From Hydrogenophaga sp. (GTDB taxonomy: Bacteria; Pseudomonadota; Gammaproteobacteria; Burkholderiales; Burkholderiaceae_C), in NCBI RefSeq assembly GCF_030651625.1, contig NZ_JAUSCF010000010.1, positions 1 to 64,000 of the forward strand: DNA of 64,000 nucleotides, in the 5' to 3' direction. The position numbers and the translations under genes were made by a program. Below are positions 29,733-38,504 of the stretch, piece after piece. The first letter of the stretch is position 1; every line of letters begins with the position of its first letter. Below the pieces are notes generated by a model. The model worked only from the letters and a program-made list of their open reading frames with translations, was not told where the DNA came from and made no database searches.

Positions 29733-30653
29733 TCACCAGCGACCCGAGGCGCCGCCGCCCCCGAAATTGCCACCGCCTCCTGAGCCAAAGCCGCCGCCCC
29801 GACCGCCACCCATGCCCCCACCGAAGCCGCCGCCATGCCCACCCCAGCCGCCACCCCGGCCGCTCCTTCCGCCCCCGGCAGTGCCCTGTGCGGGCAGATT
29901 TTGAAGGAAGAGGGCTGCCAGCATGCCGAGCAGTCCGGCGCCTGCGGCTATCCAGAAAACAGAGGTCAGCAGCCAGGCCAGTCCGCCCGATCCGAATCCG
30001 GTCAGCAAGGTGCCGATCTTGTTTCCAAACAGGCTGCGCAGCACGGCCGACACCATGGGCACGGCGAACACCATGAAGATCAGCAGGTCGGCCCATGCCG
30101 GCCCCACGGTCGGCCCCGAAGCCTGGGGGAGTGGCAGATCCTCTCCAGCAATGCGGGCGAGGATGTGATCAACGCCGGCATCAATACCCCCTGCAAAATC
30201 CCCGTTCCGGAAGGCCGGTGTGACCGCTTCGTCAATGATGCGCCTGGCCATCAGATCGGGAATGGCGCCTTCCAGCGACTTGGCGGTGGCAATTCGGAGG
30301 CGGCGGTCGTTCTTGGCAATGACGAAAAGCACGCCGTCGCCGATGTCCTTGCGACCGATCTTCCAGGCATCGCCCAGGCGCTGGGTGTAGTCGGTGATGT
30401 CTTCGGGCGCCGTGCTTTCCACCATCAGCACCACCACCTGTGAGCCCCTGGTCTGCTCGAAGGCTTCCAGCTTGCGCTCGATGGCGTCAAGGCGGGCTGC
30501 ATCCAGCGTACCGGTCTGGTCCATGATCCGGGCTCGAAGCTCCGGCACCGGTTGAACGCCTTGCGCGGCGGCCGTGCAGGCGCACAGGCCCAGCCACAAC
30601 CCGATCAACCAGATGATGCGCCAGCGCGTGCCAGCGATCTGCAGCCGGTTCAT
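29733..30653 (-). CDS. YgcG-family TPM-domain membrane protein with Gly-rich tail
   Basis: Encodes 306 residues: a signal peptide (to about residue 30), a periplasmic TPM domain (RIMDQTGTLDAARLDAIERKL; QVVVLMVESTAPEDITDY; DGVLFVIAKNDRRLRIATAKSLEG), two or three membrane segments (about 190-255), and a glycine-rich tail ending GGGGASGRW. This is the classic YgcG/TPM layout that travels with LemA. Its start overlaps the lemA stop by four bases. Confidence 0.92.
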   Translation of the reverse strand: MNRLQIAGTRWRIIWLIGLWLGLCACTAAAQGVQPVPELRARIMDQTGTLDAARLDAIERKLEAFEQTRGSQVVVLMVESTAPEDITDYTQRLGDAWKIGRKDIGDGVLFVIAKNDRRLRIATAKSLEGAIPDLMARRIIDEAVTPAFRNGDFAGGIDAGVDHILARIAGEDLPLPQASGPTVGPAWADLLIFMVFAVPMVSAVLRSLFGNKIGTLLTGFGSGGLAWLLTSVFWIAAGAGLLGMLAALFLQNLPAQGTAGGGRSGRGGGWGGHGGGFGGGMGGGRGGGFGSGGGGNFGGGGASGRW

Positions 30654-31258
30654 TGCTTGTTGAAGTCAACCGTGGGCGGGGTCGAAATCGCCGCCTCGTT
30701 CTGTACCTGGAAGTTGGCCTTGGGCTGGTATCCGAGCACCATGGCTGTCAGGTTGGTGGGGAAGCTGCGAGAGAGCACGTTGTAGGCCTGTATGGCCTCG
30801 ATGTAACGGTTGCGAGCGACGGTGATGCGGTTTTCGGTGCCTTCAAGTTGCACGCGCAAATCGCTGAAGCCCTGGTTGGCTCTCAGGTTGGGGTACTGCT
30901 CCACCACCACCATGAGCCGGCTCAGCGCGCTGGAGATTTCACCCTGCGCCGCCTGGAACTGCTGCATGGCAGCGGGGTCGTTCAGCATTTCGGGCGTCAT
31001 CTGGATGGAAGTGGCCTTGGAGCGTGCCTCGATCACCCTGGTCAGGGTTTCCTGCTCGAAGTTGGCTTCACCTTTGACAGTGGCCACGATGTTGGGAATC
31101 AGGTCGGCTCTGCGCTGATACTGGTTCAAGACCTCGGACCAGGCCGACTTGCTCTGCTCGTCCAGTCGCTGAAAGTCGTTGTAGCCGCAACCACTCAAGC
31201 CAGTGAGCAGAAGAAGGGCAGTTGCCCAGACACCGAAAGAACGGACAGACATGCGCAT
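30650..31258 (-). CDS. LemA family lipoprotein
   Basis: Encodes 202 residues from ATG 31258; GGGAGG lies just upstream, and an ATG at 31252 is the alternative. Lipobox LSGC (Cys24) is followed by GYNDFQRLDEQSKSAWSEVLNQYQRRADLIPNIV-type sequence, the LemA signature, and an all-helical domain. LemA proteins are envelope-anchored; their function is debated (stress, protease or secretion links). It is first in a three-gene lemA-TPM-TPM operon, overlapping the next gene by ATGA. Confidence 0.94.
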   Translation of the reverse strand: MRMSVRSFGVWATALLLLTGLSGCGYNDFQRLDEQSKSAWSEVLNQYQRRADLIPNIVATVKGEANFEQETLTRVIEARSKATSIQMTPEMLNDPAAMQQFQAAQGEISSALSRLMVVVEQYPNLRANQGFSDLRVQLEGTENRITVARNRYIEAIQAYNVLSRSFPTNLTAMVLGYQPKANFQVQNEAAISTPPTVDFNKQ

Positions 31259-31400
31259 GAAACCTCCCTGGCCTGATGGCCTCTCAAGACGAATGATCAG
31301 CGTGGGCACTTTGCCGAGCATCACCCCGGAGATTGGCGAGACACTCAAGAACAACCGGCGGATTGTCTGGCACAGACCCACAGGCTGCAGAATACACCGC

Positions 31401-31838
31401 ATGCGCAAACCAAAATTGCCCCCAGGCACGGCAGACGACACCGAAGCTGCTTTTTACGACGCCCTCCAGCATGCCGATATCGATCGGCTCATGGCTTGCT
31501 GGGCGGACGACGACGAAATTGTCTGTGTGCAGCCGGGCGGGCCACGGGTGGTCGGTCATGCGGCCATCCGGGCCACCTTCGACGCCATGTTCGCCAACGG
31601 TGCCGTGCTGGCACACCCTGAGAAAGTGCGTCGCCTTGATGCGGGGCATAGCAGCGTGCACAGCGTGGTGGAAAGGGTGGAGATCATGGGCGACGATGGG
31701 CCGCAGCACGCGTGGGTGGTGGCCACCAATGTCTACGCCAAGACCGCACAGGGCTGGCGCCTCATCGCACACCACGCGAGCCCGGGATCGCGCACCGAAC
31801 CTATTGAAATCATGACGGCGCAGCCTGTGCTGCATTGA
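31401..31838 (+). CDS. NTF2/SnoaL-like (DUF4440-type) protein
   Basis: Encodes 145 residues from ATG 31401 (MRKPKLPPGTADDTEAAF). The cone-fold pattern is seen in ALQHADIDRLMACWADDDEIVCVQPGGPRVVGHAAIRATFDAMF and the C-terminal strand pair AWVVATNVYAKTAQGWRLIAHHASPG. Members are small enzymes or ligand binders, and the substrate cannot be told. It diverges from lemA and precedes a YheT hydrolase by 24 bases, so the two are likely cotranscribed. Confidence 0.82.
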   Translation: MRKPKLPPGTADDTEAAFYDALQHADIDRLMACWADDDEIVCVQPGGPRVVGHAAIRATFDAMFANGAVLAHPEKVRRLDAGHSSVHSVVERVEIMGDDGPQHAWVVATNVYAKTAQGWRLIAHHASPGSRTEPIEIMTAQPVLH

Positions 31839-31862
31839 TGTTGCCATGGCGATTCATTGAAC

Positions 31863-32909
31863 ATGCGGAGCATGTCTTCAGAAGTTGTTGATCGGCTGGA
31901 CGGAGGTCTTCCAGCCCCGGCATGGGACTACAGCCCGCCGTGGTGGCTGCCGGGCGGACATGCACAGACCATCTGGGCTGCGCTGTATGCCCGGCGCCAC
32001 GCCGGAACCCCACCCGTATGGATGCGTGAGCGTTGGACCACGCCGGACGGTGATTTCATTGATGTCGACCAGGCTCGCCATGCGGTGGCCGACGAAGCGC
32101 CTTTGCTGGTCTTGTTTCATGGGCTGGAGGGCTCATCGGCCAGCCAGTACGCTGTCGCGTTTGCCGACTTTGCTGCGGGGAGGGGGCTGGCATTCGCTGT
32201 GCCTCACTTCCGGGGTTGTTCGGGGGAGCTGAATCACGCGCCAAGGGCCTACCATTCGGGCGACCACGCCGAGGTGGACTGGATTTTGAACCGTTTCGCC
32301 CGTGAAAATCCACAGCGATCCGTGCTGGCGGTGGGTGTCTCCCTCGGTGGCAATGCCTTGCTGCGCTGGGCTGGCGAGCAGGGCCGATCGGTGCCCTCGC
32401 AGGTGAAGGCCGTGGCGGCTGTGTGTTCGCCGCTGGACCTGGCTGCGGGTGGGCATGCCATAGGCAAAGGGTTCAACCGGTGGATCTACACGCGCATGTT
32501 TCTGGCCTCCATGGTGCCCAAGGCGTTGAAGAAGCTGGAGCAGCACCCGGGGCTTTTTGACCGCGGCGCCTTGCTGGCCGCACGGGACCTGTATGCATTC
32601 GACAACATATTCACAGCGCCGCTCCACGGCTTCAAGAGCACTGAAGATTACTGGGCGAGGGCATCGGCCAAGCCTGTGTTGAGCGAGGTGCGCCTACCGG
32701 CGTTGGCGCTCAATGCGCGCAATGACCCTTTTGTTCCTGCCGATTCGCTTCCCAAAAAAACCGAGGTGAGCCACAGTGTGCATTTGTGGCAACCGGCACA
32801 AGGCGGCCATGTTGGCTTTCCGGCGCCAGAAGGGGGTTGGCTGGGTTTGCCCGGACACGTGCGCGCCATGCCGGAAGCAGTCGGGGACTGGCTGATGAAA
32901 CACTTATGA
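31863..32909 (+). CDS. Alpha/beta hydrolase, YheT family
   Basis: Encodes 348 residues from ATG 31863; a TTG at 31857 and an ATG at 31872 are alternatives. YheT features are PPWWLPGGHAQTIWAALYAR near the start, LLVLFHGLEGSS (oxyanion region), and the nucleophile elbow VGVSLGGNALLRW (Ser160). The C-terminal GGHVGF supplies the catalytic histidine. It is a cytoplasmic esterase-like hydrolase of unknown substrate. The stop overlaps the next start by four bases. Confidence 0.92.
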   Translation: MRSMSSEVVDRLDGGLPAPAWDYSPPWWLPGGHAQTIWAALYARRHAGTPPVWMRERWTTPDGDFIDVDQARHAVADEAPLLVLFHGLEGSSASQYAVAFADFAAGRGLAFAVPHFRGCSGELNHAPRAYHSGDHAEVDWILNRFARENPQRSVLAVGVSLGGNALLRWAGEQGRSVPSQVKAVAAVCSPLDLAAGGHAIGKGFNRWIYTRMFLASMVPKALKKLEQHPGLFDRGALLAARDLYAFDNIFTAPLHGFKSTEDYWARASAKPVLSEVRLPALALNARNDPFVPADSLPKKTEVSHSVHLWQPAQGGHVGFPAPEGGWLGLPGHVRAMPEAVGDWLMKHL

Positions 32910-33484
32910 ACGCGGAGCAACGCCCCATGGACGATATCGTCAAGGCCGCCATGGCCAAATGGCCCAACGTGCCCCATTGTTTCGGGTGGTTGGGTCTGGA
33001 CGCGCGTGGCCAGTGGTACATGCGGGACGATCGAATACAGGCCATCGGCCCTTTCGCAGCGCTTCCAGGCGAAGACGTCGTTGCCAGCAAGGGTTCGCTG
33101 CTCAGGCACGACAAGCTGGTGGAGTTCATCCACCGCAACTACGCGGCCGATGACCGCGGACTGTGGTTCTTCCAGAATGGGCCGCAACGCGTCTATGTGG
33201 AACTGGAAGCGGCGCCCTTCGTCTGGCGACTGAGCGTCGACGGAAGCGTGCACGCCCACACCGGAGAACCTGCCCAGGTGAAGGGTGTGTCGGTTGACGA
33301 AGCAGGGCACCTCTACCTGGAAACCGATGTGGGATTTGGCCTGGTGCACACCGCCGACATGTTGCTGGCGGCGGATCATGTCGATGCAGGTCGCTGGATG
33401 CCCGAGGCAGTGCGTATGGCCGATCTGCCCAAGCGCTACGGCTTTGAACTGAGCCCCCAACGCAGAGCCCAAAACACGCCATGA
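32906..33484 (+). CDS. DUF2946-like conserved protein
   Basis: Encodes 192 residues from ATG 32906, which overlaps the yheT stop; a second ATG at 32927 has a GGAG site eight bases upstream and may be the true start. The protein opens DIVKAAMAKWPNVPHCFGWLGLDARGQW, which I associate with DUF2946 of Burkholderiales; that assignment is from memory and not certain. There is no signal peptide and the composition is soluble. Coupling with YheT suggests a shared but unknown role. Confidence 0.78.
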   Translation: MNAEQRPMDDIVKAAMAKWPNVPHCFGWLGLDARGQWYMRDDRIQAIGPFAALPGEDVVASKGSLLRHDKLVEFIHRNYAADDRGLWFFQNGPQRVYVELEAAPFVWRLSVDGSVHAHTGEPAQVKGVSVDEAGHLYLETDVGFGLVHTADMLLAADHVDAGRWMPEAVRMADLPKRYGFELSPQRRAQNTP

Positions 33485-33540
33485 GGCAGCCCGTTGCCAA
33501 AGTCCTGCTGTTCAAGGCAATCTGGCCTGACACACAATGA

Positions 33541-33564
33541 AAAAAGGCCCGTCAAACGGGCCTT
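33541..33564 (-). terminator. Intrinsic terminator of the dihaem cytochrome c gene
   Basis: AAGGCCCG (33544-33551), loop, CGGGCCTT (33557-33564) form a perfect 8-bp stem. Read on the minus strand it is followed by a run of T residues (complement of 33539-33545), so it terminates the cytochrome c gene that ends at 33594. Confidence 0.85.
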
Positions 33565-33593
33565 GGGTGCGACGGTTTCGTCGTGCTGACGAG

Positions 33594-34478
33594 TTACTGC
33601 ACCGTGGCCAACATGTACTGCACGGCCGCCTGGATCTCGGCGTCTGATGCTGCTCCAGCCCCGCCTTTGGGTGGCATGGCGCCTTTGCCCTTGATCACAC
33701 TGGCGGTGAGGCCATCAACGCCAAGGCCCAGCCGCGCAGCCCATGCGGCCTTGTCACCCAGCTTGGGCGCTCCAGCCACACCGGCAACGTGGCACACGGC
33801 GCATGCTTGCTTGTACAGGGCTTCGCCAGCCGCAGCCGCCACAGTGGCTGATGCAGCCGGTGCAACTGCCGGCGCCGCAGCGGCTGCTGGAGCGGCCGCA
33901 ACTTCGGTTGCAGGTGCAGGGGCCTCAGGAGCTGCTGCTGGTGCTGCCTCCGCGGTCGGTTCGGCTGCGGAGGCCCCAGTCGCCTCAGGGGCCTGAGGTT
34001 CAGCAAAATTGCCACCCGCAGCATTGGCAAGATGAACCACGGCACGGCCAAGCTCCACATCGCTGAAGGCGCCGCCTGCCTGCGCACCCATGGCGCCCTT
34101 GCCTTTGAGCACCGAATTCAGCAGCGCCTCGTAGCCGGTGCCGATGCGAGCGGCCCAGGCGCCAGCGTCGGCGAACTTGGGTGCGCCGGCCAAGCCTGCG
34201 TCGTGACAGGCCGCGCACTGCGCCTTGTAGACGGCGTCGCCAGCCTGGAGTGGGCGGTTCGCATCGCGCAATTCCACGGTACCGACGGGCTGTATGCGCT
34301 GGGCAATGGCCAGTTCCATGTTGACCGCACCCGCAGCCGGCTTTTCACCCGATGTGACGAAGTACACCAAGCCAATGATGATGAAAATGGGAGCCACGAA
34401 GGAAAAGAACGATGTCCACAGCAACTGTGCGGGCGTCTTGATCGGGCCGGTGTGAGATTCGTGCGCGTGGTCGCTCAT
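33594..34478 (-). CDS. Membrane-anchored dihaem cytochrome c (c5-like)
   Basis: Encodes 294 residues from ATG 34478, preceded by GAGGAAACC. One N-terminal membrane helix (LLWTSFFSFVAPIFIIIGLVYFV) anchors two class I cytochrome c domains with haem sites CAACH (88-92) and CAVCH (226-230). They are joined by a ~60-residue Ala/Pro/Glu linker. The domains are similar to each other (both contain a GAPKxxD...AWAAR pattern after the haem site and KGKGAM later), indicating internal duplication. It likely shuttles electrons between the bc1 complex and terminal oxidases. Confidence 0.93.
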   Translation of the reverse strand: MSDHAHESHTGPIKTPAQLLWTSFFSFVAPIFIIIGLVYFVTSGEKPAAGAVNMELAIAQRIQPVGTVELRDANRPLQAGDAVYKAQCAACHDAGLAGAPKFADAGAWAARIGTGYEALLNSVLKGKGAMGAQAGGAFSDVELGRAVVHLANAAGGNFAEPQAPEATGASAAEPTAEAAPAAAPEAPAPATEVAAAPAAAAAPAVAPAASATVAAAAGEALYKQACAVCHVAGVAGAPKLGDKAAWAARLGLGVDGLTASVIKGKGAMPPKGGAGAASDAEIQAAVQYMLATVQ

Positions 34479-34583
34479 GGTTTCCTCAAGGGTGGCGATT
34501 CGGGGCCTGGATGGGTGCTTCGATTGGCCGGAGCCACTTTCGGCAAACAGCCTCTGATTATAGCGACCGGCCCTTCGCCGGCC

Positions 34584-34610
34584 TTGCTGCACAGCCTCGC
34601 CTGATAGAAT
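34584..34610 (+). promoter_or_regulatory. Probable promoter of tRNA-Arg
   Basis: TAGAAT at 34605-34610 is a good -10 element placed 10 bases before the mature tRNA 5' end. The best -35 is TTGCTG at 34584-34589 with a short 15-base spacing. The -10 and its position are convincing; the -35 is weak. Confidence 0.5.
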
Positions 34611-34620
34611 CAGTGCCGTT

Positions 34621-34696
34621 GCGGCTGTAGCTCAGTGGATAGAGTATTGGCCTCCGAAGCCAAGGGTCGTGGGTTCGATCCCCGCCAGCCGCACCA
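34621..34696 (+). tRNA. tRNA-Arg, anticodon CCG (codon CGG)
   Basis: A 76-nt cloverleaf can be drawn: acceptor GCGGCTG (34621-34627) pairs with CAGCCGC (34686-34692), with encoded CCA at 34694-34696. The anticodon stem TTGGC/GCCAA encloses loop CTCCGAA, giving anticodon CCG. The T-arm contains GGTTCGATCCC. It is a single gene, with no attached integrase or second tRNA. Confidence 0.96.
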
Positions 34697-34891
34697 TGAC
34701 CTCAGACTCGCAGGCACCTATCTTGGTGCTCATGCAGCAGGCTTGCCCTCAGGGGCTGGTCCGTCAGAGCGCCAGACACTTGCGAACACAGGACAGTTCT
34801 GGCTTTGCTGGTGTCCAGTCGCAGTTGCCGAATCGCCGCATTCTGGACTTACCCCGCCCCCCCCTGCGAATTGGGCCTGAGCGCGCCGCCC

Positions 34892-35803
34892 TCAGCTCGC
34901 CATCACTGAGCCGTCTTTGGCGCGGTCGCGGGCCAGGGCCTCCTGGATGCTCTTGCGGCGGAAGAACACCGTGATGATGCTTGAGGTGATCACGATGAAC
35001 AGCGAATACAGCACCGGGATCAGCAGCACTTCCTGCTGCATGACGCCGGTGAAGGTCAGGGTGACGATCAGCACCGCCAGCGGCCCGTTCTGAATGCCCG
35101 TCTCCAGCGCAATCGTGCGGCTGCGGTTGGGGTCTTGCTTGAACAGGCGGGCCAGCACATATCCCAGCGTGATGCCGAACACCCCCAGCCCGATGGCTGA
35201 GAAGAAAACGTACCAGGGGGTGGATGCCAGCAGCATGTGGTTGCGCGGCACCCAGGTCAGGAGCAGAAAGAGGATCACCACCACGCCCAGGAACCCGCCC
35301 AGCAGTTCCACCGTGGCGCCGATGTTGGGGCTGAGCTTGCGCAGCACCATGCCCAGCACGGTCGGCACCAGCAGCACAAACAGCACCTGTGCCACGTTAC
35401 CCGCCGGAATTTTGAAATCACCTTCCAGGCCGGCCATCTGTGAGTAAAACTCCAGCAGCGCCGGTACCATGCCCAGCGCCACCAGCGACGACACCGATGT
35501 CATCATGATCGACAAGGCCAGCACCGCCTTGCTGAAGTAGGTGAAGATGTTGGAGGTGGTGCCACCCGGCATGCAGGCCATCAGGATCAGGCCCACCGTG
35601 AGGGCGGGCGAAAGGCCCAGCGCCTGCGCCAGCAGAAAGCCCAGCAGCGGCATGATGCCGTACTGGCAAAGAATGCCCACCAGCACGCCCTTGGGTTTGC
35701 GGAACGCAATGAGGAAGTCGCGCCAGGTCAGCGACGCGCCCATGCCGAGCATGATGACGATCATCATGATGCCCAGCAGCTTGGTCTCGAATTCGGAGAT
35801 CAT
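34892..35803 (-). CDS. Bile acid:sodium symporter family (SBF) transporter
   Basis: Encodes 303 residues with about nine or ten hydrophobic segments. MACMPGGTTSNIFTYFSKAVLALSI is the conserved SBF crossover motif, and RTIALETGIQNGPLAVLIV is the second. Physiological substrates of bacterial members vary (bile acids, pantoate, keto acids). The gene is about 50 bases downstream of the acyl-CoA ligase on the same strand and could be cotranscribed, hinting at an organic-acid substrate; this is inference. Confidence 0.92.
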   Translation of the reverse strand: MISEFETKLLGIMMIVIMLGMGASLTWRDFLIAFRKPKGVLVGILCQYGIMPLLGFLLAQALGLSPALTVGLILMACMPGGTTSNIFTYFSKAVLALSIMMTSVSSLVALGMVPALLEFYSQMAGLEGDFKIPAGNVAQVLFVLLVPTVLGMVLRKLSPNIGATVELLGGFLGVVVILFLLLTWVPRNHMLLASTPWYVFFSAIGLGVFGITLGYVLARLFKQDPNRSRTIALETGIQNGPLAVLIVTLTFTGVMQQEVLLIPVLYSLFIVITSSIITVFFRRKSIQEALARDRAKDGSVMAS

Positions 35804-35854
35804 GAGTGGTTGTCCTTCGGGTCAGGTGATGTGTGATGTGTGATGTGACGAGCT

Positions 35855-37603
35855 TCAGGTCCGGTTCAACTCTTCGGCCACGGCCTTGCGCAAGTCCTTG
35901 CGCAGCACCTTGCCGATCGGGCTCTTGGGCAGCTCGTCGCGCACCACCACCAGCTTGGGCACCTTGTAGGCGGCCAGGTGCTGTTTGCAATGGGCCAGCA
36001 CATCGGCCGGCATCACTTCCTTGCTGTGCTCCGGGTTCTGCACCACATAGGCTCGCACCGCTTCGCCTGTCTTGCCATCGGCCACGCCGATCACGGCCAC
36101 TTCCAGCACGTTCTCCATCTGCGCAATCACGTCTTCCACTTCGTTGGGATAGACGTTGAAGCCCGACACCAGGACCATGTCCTTCTTGCGGTCGACGATG
36201 CGCATGAACCCGGCCTCGTCCATCACGGCGACGTCACCGGTGGCAAACCAGCCGTCGTGCATCACCTTCGCGGTTTCTTCTTCGGCATTCCAGTAGCCCC
36301 GCATCACCTGCGGGCCACGTACCCAGAGTTCGCCCGGCGCTCCCGCCGCCACATCGTTCCCGTCATCACCTGCCAGTCGCACATCGGTGCCAGGCGCCGG
36401 AATGCCGATGCTGCCATCGCGCGGGTTGCCGGTCAGCGGGTTGAAGCTCACCACGGGCGAGGTCTCGGTCAGGCCATAGCCTTCGGCGATCGGGGTTTTC
36501 GTGAGCTCGCGCCAGCGCTTGGCCACGGCACTGTGCAATGCTGTGCCGCCGGAGATCGATGCCTTGAGCGTCTTGGGCGGGTAGGCCACAAACCACTCTT
36601 CGTTCAGCAGACCGTTGAACAGCGTGTTGACCCCGGTCATCCAGGTGATGGGGAAGTTCTCGATTGCGCGCTGCAGGTTCTGCACCGGCCGCGGGCTGGG
36701 GATCAGCACGTTGTGGCCGCCAATGGCCAGGAAGCCCAGCAGGTTGGTCGTGAAGGCGAAGATGTGATACAGCGGCAGGGCCGTGAGCACACATTCCTGG
36801 CCGAGCGCCATATGGCTTTGACCCATGGCCCGCGTTTGCTGGATGTTGTTGAGCAGGTTGTCGTGCGTGAGCATGGCGCCCTTGCTCACGCCCGTGGTGC
36901 CGCCGGTGTACTGCAACACCGCCAGCTGGTGGCGGTCAATGCCCTGCCAGTATTCGCGTGCCGGGGTTTTGGCCAGCGAGACGCGGCCCTGGGCCAGGGC
37001 GTCATTCAGGCGGATGTGCGGTGCCGTGACCGGTGGCAACACGCGGTTCCAGTAGCGCTGCACGCCGCGCACGATGGCACCTGGAACGGCTGGAAAGAAC
37101 TCCGGCACCGAGGCCAGCACCACCTGCTTGACGCCGGTCTTGGCCAGCACCGCGGGCAGTTTGTCGGCAAACATGTCCACCATCACCAGCACCTGCGCGC
37201 CTGCGTTGTTGAACTGGTGGATCATCTCTGTTTCGGTGTAGAGCGGGTTGGTGTTGACCAGCACGCAGCCGGCCTTGAACACACCGAGCGCCACCACCGG
37301 GTAGCCCAGGCTGTTGGGCAACTGCACCGCCACGCGCTCGCCCGCCTTGAGCCCCAGCACCGCCCGCAGGTAGCCGGCAAAAGCGTCCGAGAGTTCGTCC
37401 ACCTGCGCAAAGCTCAGCCGCCCGTTCATGCCGTTGGGCACCACACAACTGAACGCGGCCTTGACTTTGCTCTCGGCCTGCCACCGTTCGCAGGATTCGT
37501 GGGCCAGCTCGGCCAGGTTGCGAAAGGGCAAGGGCTCCAGCTCGGGAGCAATTCCAACCTGCTTGTAAGAGGCGAGCCAGGGGCGCGCTGGTGATGCATT
37601 CAT
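35855..37603 (-). CDS. fadD: Long-chain fatty acid-CoA ligase (AMP-binding)
   Basis: Encodes 582 residues from ATG 37603 with GGAAG six bases upstream; the frame is open to 37672. The adenylation P-loop is QYTGGTTGVSKGAM (231-244). The A5 motif EGYGLTETSPVV, A8 region DEAGFMRIVDRKKDMVLVSGFNVYP and the A10 lysine PKSPIGKVLRKDLR are intact. It activates fatty acids to acyl-CoA at the inner membrane. The N-terminal RPWLASYKQVGIAPEL resembles betaproteobacterial FadD. A short TGATGTG triplication lies just after the stop. Confidence 0.93.
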   Translation of the reverse strand: MNASPARPWLASYKQVGIAPELEPLPFRNLAELAHESCERWQAESKVKAAFSCVVPNGMNGRLSFAQVDELSDAFAGYLRAVLGLKAGERVAVQLPNSLGYPVVALGVFKAGCVLVNTNPLYTETEMIHQFNNAGAQVLVMVDMFADKLPAVLAKTGVKQVVLASVPEFFPAVPGAIVRGVQRYWNRVLPPVTAPHIRLNDALAQGRVSLAKTPAREYWQGIDRHQLAVLQYTGGTTGVSKGAMLTHDNLLNNIQQTRAMGQSHMALGQECVLTALPLYHIFAFTTNLLGFLAIGGHNVLIPSPRPVQNLQRAIENFPITWMTGVNTLFNGLLNEEWFVAYPPKTLKASISGGTALHSAVAKRWRELTKTPIAEGYGLTETSPVVSFNPLTGNPRDGSIGIPAPGTDVRLAGDDGNDVAAGAPGELWVRGPQVMRGYWNAEEETAKVMHDGWFATGDVAVMDEAGFMRIVDRKKDMVLVSGFNVYPNEVEDVIAQMENVLEVAVIGVADGKTGEAVRAYVVQNPEHSKEVMPADVLAHCKQHLAAYKVPKLVVVRDELPKSPIGKVLRKDLRKAVAEELNRT

Positions 37604-37643
37604 GAAGGCTTCCGGTCGAGATGAAAAAGAGAACGGTCGTTCG

Positions 37644-37672
37644 ATTTTTTTTGGTGCGCCGATCTTAGTCAA
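37644..37672 (-). promoter_or_regulatory. Possible promoter upstream of fadD
   Basis: On the minus strand TTGACT (complement of 37667-37672) is followed after 17 bases by AAAAAT (complement of 37644-37649), a weak -10. It is 41 bases from the fadD start. The -35 is good and the -10 matches only 4 of 6 positions. Confidence 0.4.
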
Positions 37673-37781
37673 TGCTGCCCGGTAAGTCTGGAGTCAGCTC
37701 ACGCAATCGTCTCAGGGTATACCCGTGATTGCCGCCAGCGCTGCCCGCCGGCTTGGCCGGGACAAGCCCCGTGTGCAGGCA

Positions 37782-38504
37782 TCAGATCGACGACTGATTC
37801 ACCCGCTTCATCAGCGCTTCCGCACTTTCCTTGCGCTCGCTGTAACGGTCCACCAGGTAGGGCGAAACGTCACGCGTGAGCAACGTGAACTTCACCAGTT
37901 CTTCGATCACGTCCACGATGCGGTCGAAGTAGGGCGACGGTTTCATGCGGTCGTTGTCGTCGAACTCCAGGAACGCCTTGGCCACGGACGATTGGTTGGG
38001 GATGGTGATCATGCGCATCCATCGACCCAGCACGCGCATCTGGTTCACGGCGTTGAACGACTGCGAACCGCCGTTCACCTGCATCACCGCCAGCGTCTTG
38101 CCCTGCGTGGGCCGCACCGCGCCTGATGAAAGCGGAATCCAGTCGATCTGGGTCTTCATGATGCCGGTCATGGCGCCGTGGCGCTCGGGCGAGCACCACA
38201 CCATGCCCTCGGACCAGGCCGCCAGTTCGCGCAGTTCCAGCACCTTGGGGTGGTCCTCCGGCGCGTCGTCGGCCAGGGGCAGGCCGCCGGGGTTGAACAC
38301 GCGGGCTTCTGCTCCCATGGCATGGAGCATGCGCGCGCATTCTTCCACCACCAGCCGACTGAACGAACGTGGCCGCAGCGATCCGTAGAGCAGCAGGATG
38401 CGGGGCGGGTGGTTGCTGCCCGTTGTCGGTCGGAGTCGTTCGGGATCGGGCACCCTGAAATGGGGTGCTTCCACCTGAGGCAGTTCACTCAGCGGTTTTG
38501 ACAC
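37782..38504 (-). CDS. arsH: ArsH, NADPH-dependent FMN reductase (organoarsenical oxidase)
   Basis: Encodes 240 residues. The flavodoxin-like FMN site is [15 protein letters not shown] (36-50), and [22 protein letters not shown] is the ArsH-specific block. ArsH oxidises trivalent methyl- and aryl-arsenicals to less toxic pentavalent forms using NADPH. It is the last gene of the ars operon and overlaps the Grx-type arsC by 20 bases. Confidence 0.95.
   Translation of the reverse strand: MSKPLSELPQVEAPHFRVPDPERLRPTTGSNHPPRILLLYGSLRPRSFSRLVVEECARMLHAMGAEARVFNPGGLPLADDAPEDHPKVLELRELAAWSEGMVWCSPERHGAMTGIMKTQIDWIPLSSGAVRPTQGKTLAVMQVNGGSQSFNAVNQMRVLGRWMRMITIPNQSSVAKAFLEFDDNDRMKPSPYFDRIVDVIEELVKFTLLTRDVSPYLVDRYSERKESAEALMKRVNQSSI

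Noticed and set aside
34570..34900. tRNA-associated genomic island attachment site
   Set aside because: No integrase, no direct repeat of the tRNA 3' end seen in the window, and ordinary genes on both sides.
35826..35847. TGATGTG short tandem repeat after fadD
   Set aside because: Only three imperfect units; no sign of function or of a CRISPR-like arrangement.
35978..37594. Long plus-strand open frame opposite fadD
   Set aside because: Composition typical of antisense frames; the minus strand encodes intact adenylate-forming motifs.
37720..37781. GGCTTG/CAAGCC hairpin as terminator after arsH
   Set aside because: Six-base stem with no T-run on the transcribed strand; evidence too weak to annotate.
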